Shown one piece after another: positions 1 to 10,813 of a DNA stretch of 64,000 bases. Positions within the stretch are counted from its first letter, which is position 1, and each line of letters begins with the position of its first letter. Made by a program: the position numbers and the translations under genes. The notes below the pieces were generated by a model that made no database searches, was not told the DNA's origin, and saw only the letters and a list, made by a program, of their open reading frames with translations. The stretch is taken from the NCBI GenBank assembly GCA_038277395.1, contig CM076190.1, forward strand, positions 237,329,177 through 237,393,176, given 5' to 3'. The DNA is from Dryocosmus kuriphilus (Eukaryota; Arthropoda; Insecta; Hymenoptera; Cynipidae).

Positions 1-400
1 TTTTACAGTACGTCAGGGAGTGTTGGAATGCAAAGGGTTCCTCGCAACAGCCAGGACAAGTCATTCACGTCGGCTCAACATCTTCTCGCAATTTTCCTAT
101 TGGCGACATCCTTGGCACTGGTAATAAAAAAATCTTCACTGAGTGGAAGTACAACGCAAACGCTAGATATAAGAGGGGTCATGAAATGTCAAGATTTCAT
201 GAAATCCACGAAAGTATTTTACCGAAAGTAAAATAGTTTACCGAAAGTATTTTACCGACAAATTTACCGAGCGAAATTCTTAAAAATTGGAAGGTACTAC
301 ATGATATCTTTGCAAAAAAATTTTTTAAATTCAAATTGGCAAATGTACGTTTGAATAATGATTACATATTTTCTAAAAACGTATCTTACTTTAATAAATA
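1..400. other. AT-rich sequence without a recognisable gene
   Basis: I see no coding potential beyond chance short frames. There is a local direct repetition of a short phrase around 'ttaccgaaagta' near positions 220-260. No element end or splice-like structure was recognised. Confidence 0.4.
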
Positions 401-417
401 TTGGTAGTGTTCTAGGG

Positions 418-560
418 GTTAGTATCTCATGCAATCCCATGAAATCTTGTACAATCTTCCGTAATCCCTGGGAATCTCTTGCAATCCAATGCAATCTTCT
501 GCAATCCCTGGTAATCCTGTGCAATCTCTAATGCAATCTTGCAATCTCGTGCAATGTCAC
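418..560. repeat. degenerate short tandem repeat (about 10-11 bp, core TGCAATCT)
   Basis: Variants of the phrase 'tgcaatctc' or 'tgcaatccc' recur about a dozen times at roughly 10-11 bp spacing. Drifted forms such as 'tgaaatctt', 'tacaatctt' and 'gtaatccct' also occur. The short minus-strand frame across it is a product of the repetition and not a gene. Related but looser phrases ('gaaatctcttgaaa', 'gaaatttcattg') occur in the F segments near 2090 and 26740. Confidence 0.7.
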
Positions 561-999
561 TGAATCTCCAGCATTATTTATCAAATTTTTTTACTCGTCC
601 TTATAATAATTTAAATTAAAAGAGAAAATTGTATTTCATAAAAATAAATAAAGTTATATTTCCCAACTAATTTAAAAGAGATCTCTATTCATTAACACAA
701 TACGACGTTTTTCAGTGAAGGGAAGATTAATAACAAATAAATTTAACGAAATTTCCTTGAAAGTAGTATATGTACATTGTACATAAAATAGACAAGTAAA
801 TTTCTATAAGAATACTGTAATAGTCTTTATCGTATGTCTGGCATTCTTTATTTTTAAAATTTGCGCGCCAATGACGAGTGCGCAGCCGACTTGCCGAGCC
901 GGCCTTATGCGCGAAACATATGCGCACTGACAGTTGTCATGTTTTAGAGAAATTTTAAAATTACGATAAGTTTGTTGTTTTTCATTGTTTAACAATAAA

Positions 1000-1325
1000 A
1001 TTGGACTACCAAACACCTCCAAACGACTTGGAATCGATTGGTGCGAACGAAGTTCTAAAAAGCGAAATGTTGAGGTGCTGTAATTTTTTTTAAAAGTCAC
1101 ATATCTTTTTCAATTTTCACCCCCAAACGTCCAGAGATGACTACCAAATACCACCAAACGACCTCCAAACGATACCAAAAGGAATTTTTGAGAAATATTA
1201 AAAAGTGGGGTGCTACGCGAAGTTAGCACCCCAAATTTGAAAAGGCCATACATTTTTGAGTTTTGACCTCCAAACATCCAAAGTGGACTACTAGACACCT
1301 CCAAACGACCTCCAAATGATTCCAT
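1000..1325. repeat. tandem repeat, about 2.3 copies of a 135-150 bp unit
   Basis: The phrase 'gactaccaaa' followed by 'cacctccaaacgacctccaa' starts near 1003, 1138 and 1287. The intervening text is also similar (Lys-rich AT sequence, then 'gaggtgct' or 'ggggtgct'). The copies have diverged. Minus-strand frames here read as repeated Phe-Gly-Gly-Arg-Leu and look like a by-product of the repeat. Confidence 0.6.
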
Positions 1326-1377
1326 ATGATAAAACTACTTTTTTTCATAGTTGCTGTGCTAACTTGACGGAGGTGTG

Positions 1378-1790
1378 AGAGCACAGTCTACAAGCCACCA
1401 GGCATGAACTGCTGGCACACCTTCTCCGTAGGCAGACACTCTCAGGGTTTCAAGAGGCATCAGCCTCTATCTGCCTATAGTATACGCTGCCTCTCTCCTT
1501 CCTATCGAGTGCGATGGTCGCAAAAATTGTAACGTATTAAAATTTGTCTCGACTTCTGTGTCTGGCGAGAGCCAGCCATCCCTAGCTCGTCAATTACCTT
1601 ATCATTCTCTATTATTACGACTCTTACTCAACAGCGTATCATATAAGTTTATTGTGGGACGGGTGCCACACAAACCAAATGATGTTATTGAGTATAATGC
1701 TCGCAGCATGAACCCAAAGCTCTAAGCGAATATCGCATATTTTATGCACAGTAAATTTCAGTTTACCAGTTTAATCTACGACCAGTATAT
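1378..1790. repeat. R segment, copy 1 (locus-duplicated non-coding segment)
   Basis: This roughly 410-bp segment recurs in the same orientation at 12790-13085 plus 14110-14330, and at 27738-28215. Shared landmarks in order are 'gaactgctggc', 'gcagac(c)ctctcagg', 'cctatcgagtg', 'gagagccag' and a terminal 'gcagcatga' followed by 'ccaaagctc' or 'ccgaagctc'. I see no open frame conserved between copies. It appears to be part of the tandem duplication unit of the locus. Confidence 0.65.
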
Positions 1791-1979
1791 CGTGCCCAAA
1801 AAATTTTTCTTTTCAAATTCTAATATTGCGGAAAGTTCGATATTTGGTTCCTAAAGAACGAAAATTTTTTTAAATATTTTTTTTGTCCACTTCTTTAATC
1901 TGCGCATCTCAGTTGAAATTCACCGTAAGTGACGAAAATCGCTTATTTTTCAGAATTTTTTAAACTTATGACAATAAAG

Positions 1980-3400
1980 AAGTATTAAGCTATTTGCAAT
2001 AAATAGTATCTTCAACTAAAATGTTTTTTTCCTCTATCCGCTCGAACCTGCGAGAATTGTAACTGACATCTTTAATTTTAGAATCGCTTGAAATTTCATT
2101 GCCATCCCTGAAAATCTCTTGAAATAACTTGATACCATTGGAAATATTTTAATTCATTAAAACCTTTTAAATATTTGAAGCTCCATTGTAATCCCTTCAG
2201 ACCTCTTAATTCCTTTTAAATTTCTTTGAAATCTTGAAAATCAAGGAGATAGTTCGAAGTATGTTTCAGGAAAAATTTAATTAGCCTTTATTATCGTTTC
2301 AAAGCCTTATATAGATCGTCAATTATTCTTCCGCCCCCCAAAATTGCGCCTGTACGTTAATACGGGTCTGAAATTTTGACAAGGTATAATCTAGTGTGCA
2401 CACATGTTGTAAATTTGTCTTTCCTAAAGTTTTACAAGTCAAGTGACATTTGCGTAATTGAGTACTTATTATTATATATAGGAGCGACTGTATTTCAAAT
2501 TTATTTATTTATTTATTTATTTATTTCAAATTTCAATCGCCATACACGCAATCTATCTGGGGAAAAATGCAGATTCTTATTGGCTATATACTCACCATAT
2601 TTGCGGTTTTGTTTAATCTTCTTGGTAAGTTCAAACTTAAAATTTATTTAGTTCTTTAAAAGCTTTATGTGAATAAATTATGTTTAGAAATTAAATATTT
2701 TAACATTAAAATAATGTTTAAAGTTGTGCTATATGTTTGTCGTAATATATTTGTATAATGTTTTATAAGGTGTCACTTTTTAGTGCTCTAATACTTTATA
2801 AATAAATGGATCACGAGAGTAAAGAAGCCAAAGAGTATGTTTAATTAATTTCTTTAATACAGGTATTATCTCTGCATGATGATGATTTTCTAGGTCGTAT
2901 ATTAAAAAGGTATTTTTGACGTTAGTTTCCCTCACGATTTACTATGTACGAGTACTATCCTAAATTGTGTGTAGTATCTCTACTTATCCCTAGCTAATAC
3001 AATCATTTTCTCCTACTCTCTGATCCAATTTTGAACATGATAAGTCCGATTGACAGCAAGGAAGGAATTAAAGGAAAAAGGAAGATCATCTCTCGAAAAC
3101 CCCAGTCTCGCAATGGAGAAGTTGAGATGGAGAAGCTAAATTTTTAAGGGTGGAAAGTCTTTAGCAACAGCCAAGCTTCCGAGCACTCTCCAGCAATCAG
3201 TATCGTTTCGGTGACACGGGGGACGCCGTGCACCAGTCACCAGTAAAACATGTCCCTTTAGTTGATAGACCTGCTTTTTGCTTGATCTAAAAGTTATCTC
3301 GGACTCAAGTAAGTGAAGGAGTGTACAGTGCGACTCCTGTACACAGCCCTCGAGCTAAGTTAGGAAGAGAAAGTTTGTTGCTCGAGTTAGTGCTCGAGAA
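1980..3400. repeat. F segment, copy 1 (duplicated 3' flank of the secreted-protein units)
   Basis: Positions 1980-3400 align by eye with 26620-27690 and, at its start, with 63880-64000. In units 1 and 3 the segment lies just downstream of exon 2. Shared landmarks include 'cctctatccgctcgaacctg', 'gaatcgcttgaaatttcat', 'tacgttaatacgggtc' and 'gtctcgcaatg'. Copy 1 has about 250 bp (roughly 2395-2650, holding an orphan signal-peptide exon) that is absent from copy 2. An (ATTT)n run lies at about 2500-2526. Confidence 0.7.
2567..2624 (+). CDS. orphan signal-peptide exon 1 of the two-exon secreted-protein family
   Basis: The exon starts at ATG 2567 and encodes a basic-free hydrophobic 19-residue leader (MQILIGYILTIFAVLFNLL). 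It breaks after one base of the next codon at G|GTAAGT, so it has the same length class, phase 1 donor and layout as the exon 1 copies at 17379, 33221 and 48134. A TATATATA stretch lies about 90 bp upstream near 2472. Its sequence is divergent from the other three, so it may belong to a related gene. No matching exon 2 was found before 25615. The segment holding it is missing from the equivalent position in F copy 2 (about 27045). It could splice to 25615 across 23 kb or could be a stranded remnant. Confidence 0.5.
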
Positions 3401-3845
3401 CAACTACACCCACTCGTTTTACTTTTAAATATGGTTTATTGATAGTAAAAGTATGTTATACAAAAGTTTCATACAAAATTTTGCTACAGTAATGACCTTC
3501 GTCTAATTCTTTTTTTCAAAAATCGAATACAGCCTTTGAAAACTATACTTAAATTTTTGTTTATGCTCGTAAAGATTGCCGCATCTGCCGCCATTCGCAA
3601 TTTTGTGAGTTTGGGTAAAAGATTTTACAAAATTCTATGAGATTTATGTTTTTCGGCTTAAAACTGGATAAACAAAAGAAAAAAGGGATACAAGGTTAAA
3701 AAGCGATAATACCATAATCTTAAGATCAAGATGTATATCTATATTTCTGTCTCTACTTCGCAACAGCTATCATTCTGAGGCACTCACTTTGAAGTCTTTA
3801 TAGTTTAAGTATGTTTAATTTATTTGTATTCCTCCAGACTGGCGC
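3400..3845. other. non-coding interval
   Basis: AT-rich, with no convincing coding frame on either strand and no element ends recognised. It separates the F segment from the left edge of the jockey-like LINE. Confidence 0.4.
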
Positions 3846-6345
3846 TTTATGAAAGAACACAGCCTTGGTATTCATATTACAGAGAATAGTTTAATTTCTG
3901 ATACTCAACTTACATTTCCTTCTGATTATGCAGAAGAGAATACCTATCATCTCATGAACTTTATTTTCGATATAACCTATATGTGCAAGGAGATTAACCT
4001 ATTTTGCAAAATGTTTTCCAAATACTTGTCCTTAGACTTAGGTTCAGTTAGTTGATTGAACACGCAAGAATCAAGAATCTTTTTCTTCTTGTGCTTATGT
4101 GTTAGTATAATTAATTCAGCTTTCTGAACGTTAACCTCCAGTTTCCAATTATGGAAGTATTCGGCTAACATACTTACATAAGCTTGAAGTCTGATTACTA
4201 CGTGGAATAAGAAGTCCCGAGTCTCACAAGGAAAAAATTAATTTTTTACCTTAAATCCTTTTTTATTCTTCGGTGTACTCTCCATTTAAAGTAATGCACT
4301 TATTCCAGTGGTCCTCCAACATTTCGATACCTTTCGAAAAAAATGATTTATCGAGACCTTCAAAACACGCCTCTGTTTCGGCCATGACTTCAGCATTCGA
4401 CGAAAATTTCTTTCCCTGAAGAAACCTTTTCAAGTTTGGGAACAAATGGTAGTCGCTGGGGGCCAGATCTGGTGAATACGGAGGATTCTTAACCAATTGG
4501 TAGCGCAATTCGCTCAGTTTGGCCGTCGTTTTCATCGATGAATGTGTTGGTACGTTGTCGAGGTGGTACAACCCTTTCTTCCTTGCCATGTGCGGCCGTT
4601 TTTTAAAAATTTTTTCGTTTAAGCGATCCAGTTGAGCGACGTAGTAGTCACCTGTGATGGTTTTTCCCTTTTCCAAATATTCAATCATGTTTATTCCTCT
4701 TGCATCCCAAAAAACACTTGCCATAACCTTCCCGGCCGACTATTGCGTCTTTGGACGCTTCGGACGGTTACTACCTGCTTCCAACCACTCTGCAGACTGT
4801 CTGTTGGACTCAGGAGTATAATAATGAACCAGAATTCGTCCATCTTCACGAATCGACGCAAAAAGTCCTTTTTGTTTCTTTGGAACAAGGCCAAATTACG
4901 CACGGAATCTTCAACACGTTGCTGCTTCTGGTCCGGTGTGAGCAAACGCGGTACCGATCTTGCGATCAGCTTTTTCATCCCCGAATGCTCATGCAAAATG
5001 TTGCTAACGCGTTCTATCGATATAACCACGGCCTCTGCTATTTCACGCAACTTCGCTTTCCGATCATTCAAAACGATCAAATGGATTTTTTTTTATTTTT
5101 TCCGGTGTGGTGACCTCAGAGGGCCATCCACTGCGCTGAGCATCATCAGTGCTGGTACGATCACGTTGGAGTCCGCAAGCCAGCGTTTTACGGTTGCAGT
5201 TGATGGTGCGGATGCTGGATAGCACTTATCTAACCACTCCTTGACCTGGACAGTGTTTTTTCCCATTAAAAAACAATGTTTTATTAAAACCCGAAACTCG
5301 TCTCTTTCCATCGTTCACGAGAAACCACAGCTTGTCTGACACAGTTAGCTGTTATTCGAAAACTAATGCACGCAATGTCACGAAGCTCAAGGTGGTGCTG
5401 TGCAAAGGCTGGTTCTCAACGAAAACATACATGGCTTAATCCTAGTAGCGACATCTCTGTGTGAGGCTCGGGACTTCTCATTCCATGTGGTATAGCTAGG
5501 CGCTTACTCATCGATGGTATACAGGCCGCTGCATCGTTGGCAAAAAGCGATAATAAAACACCTATCAGCCTCGAAATATCTTCAATATAAAATAAAAAGA
5601 GGAACTGGCCGAATATGGACCCCTGCGGGAACCTTGCTGCTACTTCTTGATCTAGAGATTTCTCCCCATTAACCGTGACTACAAATTTCCTATTTTCGAG
5701 ATAGTTTTGTATGATTTTTATTACATAGATTGGCAAATTCAATTTATTCAGATTAAGTATTAGTCCTTGATGTCAAATAATATCGAACGCCTTCTCCAGA
5801 TCTAGTAAAATCATTACTGTTGACATGCTTCTTTTGAAGTTAGAACTAATAGTATTTGTAAGATTAATTAGTTGTTGAACTGTACTTCATTTTGGCCTGG
5901 ATTCAAATTGTTCCTGGATTAGTACCTTATTTATTGATTCGAATATTTTTATTCTATTTTAGATAATGCTCTAAAGGAGTTATCCTAACGTAGGTAGCAA
6001 ACTAATTAGATGATAATTAGCTCGAAAAGATATGTTTTTTCCAGGTTTATGAAACCGTAGAATATTAACAATCTTCCAGACATCCGGGAAATAATAAAGA
6101 GATGTAACAATGTATTGAAGATGTACGTCAACTGAACAGAAGGCTCTTTTGCCAGATTTTTAGTAATAAGATTCTGAATTTTATCAAGCCCTGGAGCCTT
6201 TCTCGACCCTGTCGTGATGATTAGTTTCCTAATCTCACTTGGCGTGACTCGATATACATGTCTGTTATCTACCGCTAGTTCAAGTAGTTGCCTATATTCA
6301 GTACCAACCTGACGCTCGGTATCACCAGTGCCCATATCCAAGTAA
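3845..6345 (-). mobile_element. jockey-like non-LTR retrotransposon, reverse transcriptase part, split by a mariner
   Basis: Minus-strand pieces give reverse transcriptase blocks in the right order. Near 6200 is R-KAPGLDKIQNL (finger region). Near 5800 is a decayed 'ILLDLEKAFDIIWH'-type block. At 5416-5742 are NYLENRKF, QGSIFG-FLFLFYI and LFANDAA, the last being a decayed FADD box. On the other side of the mariner at 3977-4171 are YFHNWKLEVNVQKAE and a thumb region. Removing the mariner and one TA restores the frame exactly across 5493 and 4200 (KRLAI joining VIRLQ). The element is defective, with several stops. It probably shares a family with the ORF1 and endonuclease part at 10814-12560; the two could be halves of one copy separated by the repeats in between. 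Confidence 0.85.
4201..5490 (-). mobile_element. mariner-family DNA transposon, transposase frameshifted
   Basis: The element is 1290 bp, the normal mariner size. Inverted ends of about 28 bp (left 4201-4227, right about 5461-5490; shared core AGAAGTCCCGAG) are flanked by TA at 4199-4200 and 5491-5492. The minus-strand transposase is in three frames: N-terminal helix-turn-helix (5093-5311), middle (4691-5080) and C-terminal (4263-4724). The first aspartate is in KMDEFWF, the second in LYHLDNVPTH and the third in SPDLAPSDYHLF, with 34 residues between the last two (DD34D). A shift in the A-run near 5090 and a second near 4725-4850 break the gene. The copy is dead but has clear ends, and it inserted into the jockey-like LINE. 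Confidence 0.93.
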
Positions 6346-6429
6346 AAGCTGTTAATTTAAAGACAACTTCGCAATCAAATTTGGGCCAATCGTACCAATA
6401 ACTTCGAAAGCTTCAAGCAAAATTCAAAC

Positions 6430-6530
6430 ACGAGAAGCAAAAAAAACGAGGGAGGAAGAAAGAAGGCAAACAAACAAATCCCCTTCCTTCTTTTTCTTTC
6501 CCTCGTCTTCTTTTGCTTTTACTTTGTTTA
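6430..6530. repeat. polypurine/polypyrimidine imperfect inverted repeat
   Basis: A purine stretch ('gagggaggaagaaagaagg') near 6450-6475 is followed about 10-15 bp later by its approximate reverse complement ('ccttccttctttttctttcc'). Together they could form a hairpin with imperfect arms of about 35 bp. It is next to the hammerhead-like motif and may belong to the same decayed Penelope-like element. Confidence 0.45.
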
Positions 6531-6564
6531 AAACCCCGACTGAAAACCAATTAAAACACATACC

Positions 6565-6603
6565 GCGAACATTTCGGTGCTCATGCAACACCCTTATCAA
6601 GGA
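6565..6603 (-). ncRNA. hammerhead-ribozyme-like motif (decayed), probably from a Penelope-like element
   Basis: On the minus strand the order is UUGAUAA (6600-6594; consensus CUGAUGA), a GGUG...CACC stem with a 9-nt loop (stem II position), then GAAA (6575-6572) followed by UGUUCGCG. Penelope-like elements are known to carry hammerhead motifs in which CTGATGA and GAAAC flank a short stem, ending in a phrase like CGTTCGCG. Two core positions differ from consensus, so catalysis is unlikely. The identification rests on motif order and the nearby Penelope element at 8.5-9.4 kb. Confidence 0.35.
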
Positions 6604-7019
6604 AAAAAAAACAAATTATAATTTAAAATATTATCACCTAGCCAACTCTGTGAAGTCGCCACGATGTTTCACCTTTGAGACTTGACTAAGTTATAAGAAA
6701 AAATAATATACATAATAATAAACCTCATACCTGAAAAGGTAGGAAAACAAAAGCTGATTGACCCAGAAACAAAGGCCATCAACAAAAAGCAAATTAAAAT
6801 GCAGAAAAATAAAGAGAAGAGAAAATAATTCATGGAATTTAAAGTCTAAATGTAATAGTCTGGGAGGTAGTGTCAAATTGTACGGGACCATTTCAGCAAA
6901 GCTGGTTTTTCTTATACAAATAGTTGTTTCATAGCTTACTAAAGAGTCACGTGTCAGCTGGTCCAAAAATGGGGCTTAAGATACTGGGAGGCTGGGAAAC
7001 TTATAAGAAAAAATCTGCC

Positions 7020-7920
7020 CGCTTCACGGGCACGTTCTCATTGCGTGCCTCGCGCGAAGTATGAGCGCGCCTAGGACACGCGTCTATTGGCACTCTCGCT
7101 TCGCGCTCGGTGTTTATGGATCGTATAAACCTTTAAATTAAAAATTACAAAAGAAATTATTTTACTCAAGGCTCTATCGCCCTTAAGGAATACATTCTCA
7201 TCATGACACTCGCGCTTCGCGCTCGATAAATACATTTTCTTAAAACACATTGTAGATTGGTAAAGTTTTTTTGTGATTTTTCAAATTTTTACAATACAGG
7301 ATTTCGATTCTTAAAAGCAAAACGATGAGTCCTATAAATAAATCTTGTAGCTCTTTCCAAGGTGAACAATTCTGCTTGTTAATATTTTCTCATATCTTGC
7401 ATAGTTTTGCTGAAAAGTGGTTTTCTTTATATTTCATAACATATTTCACGAATAACTCAAAAACTACGCATCTAATCAAAAAAATGATTGATACTAAATT
7501 TGTAGACCTTTTTGAGGTAAACACCTATGTTTATTGTAATTTTTTTGTATCTTGCATGGTCTGGCGGGAAATTTGAGATCCTTTATTTTTAATAATGTTT
7601 TGGCGATTAAAACAAAAACCGTGGATTTGATCAAAAAATGGTTCAAACAAAATTTGTAGATCTTTTTAAACTAAACAACTTTGTTCTTCACCATTTTTTT
7701 GTATCTTGAACATTTTGGCAGGAAACCAGATTTTTTTAATTTTAATAGCATTTTCTCGATTAAAACAGAAGCCGTGCACTTTATTAAAAAATGGTTGAGA
7801 CAGAATTTGTAGATTTTTTTTTGGTAAACAATTTTATTTATATACATATTTTCTGTATCGTGCATAGTTTAGCCAGAAAATGAATTTTTTATTTTGTGAA
7901 AACCGTTTTTGATGGATAAA
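7020..7920. repeat. array of about 160-190 bp degenerate monomers, plus orientation
   Basis: Successive monomers contain the phrases 'tttgtagatctttttga', 'gtatcttgcatagttttgc', 'cgattaaaacaaaaaccgtg' and 'caaaaaatggttgaga', near 7340-7500, 7500-7660, 7660-7810 and 7810-7915. The same monomers occur reversed at 9725-10070 and 10500-10810. They also recur at 14480-15290, 32260-32400, 43450-44340 and 47247-47310. GC-rich palindromic phrases such as 'cgcgcttcgcgctcg' accompany them at 7060-7110 and 7205-7225. Short frames in the region are products of the repeat. Confidence 0.7.
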
Positions 7921-8220
7921 AACATAACCGTTGGTCAACAGTGGCTGGTTAACGAACCTATCCTTACTTTTTACGCTTTAAAGAAGTGTGCCAAAGCGCA
8001 ACCCAATCTGATTAGTCCTTCCAAAGTAATCGTGACCACAGGCGACGACGACGACAACGTCAACGACGCTGACAACGACGCCGACAACATCAGACAGACA
8101 CCGTCGCAAAATCCGTTTTTTCTGACTCAGGGGGTCTCAAAACGTGGAGATTTGATGAAAATTGCTGGGTTCAAATTTTACACAAATCTAATACCTTCTC
8201 TGATGGGAATGTAAAAATTA
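7910..8220 (+). repeat. left arm of a large inverted repeat, unclassified element terminus
   Basis: This stretch contains 'gactaatcggattg'-type and 'cgacgacgacgacaacg'-type phrases (on one strand or the other) and ends with 'ctaatacc..ctc..gatg..aatgtaa'. The same sequence appears reversed at 9437-9720, 10230-10500, 43197-43440 and 43580-43770, and directly at 32440-32577 and 43058-43149. The inner end carries a small hairpin (TTCTCAT, 4-nt loop, ATGAGAA) that is clearest at 32555-32575 and 10236-10262. The element type is unknown. Confidence 0.6.
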
Positions 8221-8530
8221 TTTTTCGAGTCATTTCAGGAAAGCTGCAAAACTGGGGATTATTTATTTATTGTAGTTTAATCATGAAAATCAGCTGCCTG
8301 AGGCAGGTGGAAAAACTTGGTATCTGCCCGTGTGACAATGTATGAAAACTCTAGAAAATCGAGTAATTTCATCAAAGCTGAAATTTATTTATATGATAGT
8401 TTACTATCCGAAAATAGTATAAATAACGTTCAGCTGGTGTTTTAATGGGGGAAAACCTGTTAGCTGGGCTTTTAAAGCGTAGCTTTTAAAATTATTTAAA
8501 ATAGCCATTGTTAATAGATGGGATAAAGTT
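8221..8530. other. spacer between inverted-repeat arm and Penelope-like fragment
   Basis: No gene or element end recognised. The sequence is AT-rich with short drifted phrases such as 'cagctg' and 'aaaactggg'. Confidence 0.35.
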
Positions 8531-9436
8531 AAAGTACGCACTCGATTAGATCAAAAACAACTTCTAAAGGAGATGGAATTTATAATGAATTCCATTTATT
8601 TTCAATTCAATGGAGTCTTTTGTTAACAAAACCTTGGTGCTGTCATAGGTTCTATAATTTCTTCGATTTTTGGCCAAAATTTTAACGAAGAATTTGGAGA
8701 AGTTCGCTTTTCAAAAGTTGGATTTTGCTGTTCTTTTTTACTCTCGTTATGTAGATGATACCTTAATAGCAAAGTTAGTTTTTTGGACTTAGAATTAGCA
8801 AGACTTGCAGATGGGAGTATTATTAGTAACTGCGTTAGAAAAAGTACCTATTCTGGTAGAATTTTGAACTCCTTTTCTGAACATCCTACACAAAATAAAA
8901 TTGCGGTAATTAAGGAGTTGGTTGATAGAGCTATGTGTTTACCCCATGAGTCTTTTCACACACAGAATTTAAACATATTTAGGAAGACATTGTTTTTGAA
9001 TCATTAACCACAAAATTTGATTGGGAAATATATAAAAATTAGAACTGACCAAACTAAAAGCAAACATAGCAATTGATTAATTTCTGTTACTCCACTAGAA
9101 AAGAGAGAATTTAGTTCTTCTAACACCTTTGCTCTTCTATACTTTGATCCAATTTCTAAAACTATTCAATTTATGTTGAGAAAGCTCAAGCTCCATATAA
9201 TTATTAGAGTTCCTTTTAAAATGGACTCATTCACATCTTTCGGCAAAGGTCCTTTAGAAAAGTTCGGAAAGGTTTGGGTAGTTTATACAATCAATTGCAA
9301 AAAGGGTGGAATGGCTTATGTGGGGCAGACTGGTAGACTTCTCAATACTGGGGTGGAGGAACATAAGAATGATGCACGTTCGAATCGTTCTTATCGCAGT
9401 GTGCCTGCTGGACATACTAAGGAATGTGCCGAATAT
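8530..9436 (+). mobile_element. Penelope-like element fragment: RT palm and GIY-YIG endonuclease
   Basis: Plus-strand pieces in order are a decayed GAPMGSIISS-type block ('GAVIGSIISSIF', about 8640), then YVDDTLIAK-like sequence at 8750 (written across a frameshift). Next comes LDLELARLADGSII (8785) with the downstream SEHPTQNKIAVIKELVDRAM. About 250 bp further is a GIY-YIG start at 9263-9370 (VVYTINCKKGGMAYVGQTGR, then EEHK). RT plus C-terminal GIY-YIG is diagnostic of Penelope-like elements. Several frameshifts and stops make it non-functional. It sits between inverted copies of the unclassified repeat. Confidence 0.85.
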
Positions 9437-10813
9437 TTTTACATTCTCATTTCAATGAGAAGGTACTAGTTTTATGCCAAAACTGACTTTCGCGGATTTC
9501 ATCAAATCTCGACGTTTTATGACCCCCTGAATCCGAAAAAACATGTGTTACCATGGTGTCTGTCTGTCGTCGTTGTCGTGGTTGCAGTCGTTGTTGTCTT
9601 TGTTTCCTGTGAACACGAAAATTTTCGAAGGACTAATCGGATTGGATTGTGCTTTGGTACACTCCTTCAAGGCTTGAAAATTAAGTGCGAATTCGCCAGA
9701 CAGCGGCTTTGACAAACGGTTCTGGTTTTATCTATCATAATTTCTTTCTAAAAATAAAGAATACAAATTTCCCGCCAAAATATGCAAGATACGATGAAAA
9801 TTATAATAAATAAAGTTGTTCAACTTAAAAAGATCTGCAAATTTTCTTTCTGTCATTTTTTCGGAAAGACACATAGTTTTTGAGTTATTCGTGAAATATA
9901 TTATTAAACACAAACAAATCCACTTTTCAACAAAAATATGCAAGGTACGGAAAAAATGGTATTAAACAAAGTTGTTCTGCTTAAAAAGGTCTCCAAACTT
10001 TTTTCAGACTATTTTTTGATCCAACGCATAGTTTACTCATGAAACGTATAACAGTTGATTTAATCAAATATTACATTATTATGAAGTCAACTAGAAAGTT
10101 ATTAAGGGTTATTAAAAAATCTGTCCGATACTCAAGCGCATTTTCATCACGTTTCTCACGCTTACCAGTCAATTAAAGTGTATCTAGACAGTGAATTTCT
10201 CAATCTTTTACACATTATGGTTGGAAAATGCAATTTTTACATTCTCATCTCATTGAAAAGGTATTAATTTTACGTGGAAAATGGCTTTCGCGGATTTCAT
10301 GAAATCTCGACGTTTTTTGATCTCCAGAATCCGAAAAAACATAATTTACGATGGTGTCTGTCTGTTGTCATCGTTGTCGTTGTCGTCTGTTCCCACGATA
10401 ACTTTCGAAGGACTAATCGGATTGAATTGCACTTTGGTACACTTCTTTAAGGCGCAAAAAGAAAGGAAGGGTTCGTTAACCAGCGGTTTTTGACCACTGG
10501 TCATGGTTTTATCCATCAAAAGCTGTTTTCACAAACCCAAAAATCCATTTTCCGGCTAAAATGTGCAAGATACAAAAAAAAAGTAGTAGAAAGTAAAATT
10601 CTTCATCTCAATAAAATCTAAAAATTTGGTGTTAATGATTTTTTCTTAAAATGCACTGTTATTGTTTTAATCGAGAAAATGTTATTAAAAATCAAAAATG
10701 AAAATTTCCCGCCAAACTTTGCAAGATATGAAGAAAATGATAATAAGCAAAGTTGTTCATCTCAAAGAGATCTACAAATTTGCTCTCTATCATTTTTTTC
10801 AACGGACACGTAG
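9437..10813 (-). repeat. right arm(s) of the large inverted repeat, minus orientation, two tandem copies
   Basis: Two successive reversed copies of the arm start at 9437 and about 10233. Each begins with the 'acattctcat' hairpin terminus, followed by 'ggtatta(g)ttttacg', 'gatttcat(g/c)aaatctcgacgtttt', 'tccgaaaaaac', a GTCGTTGTCGT microsatellite, 'cgaaggactaatcggattg' and then the roughly 190-bp monomers. The right arm ends at about 10813, where the jockey-like LINE begins. No gene is supported here. Confidence 0.6.
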
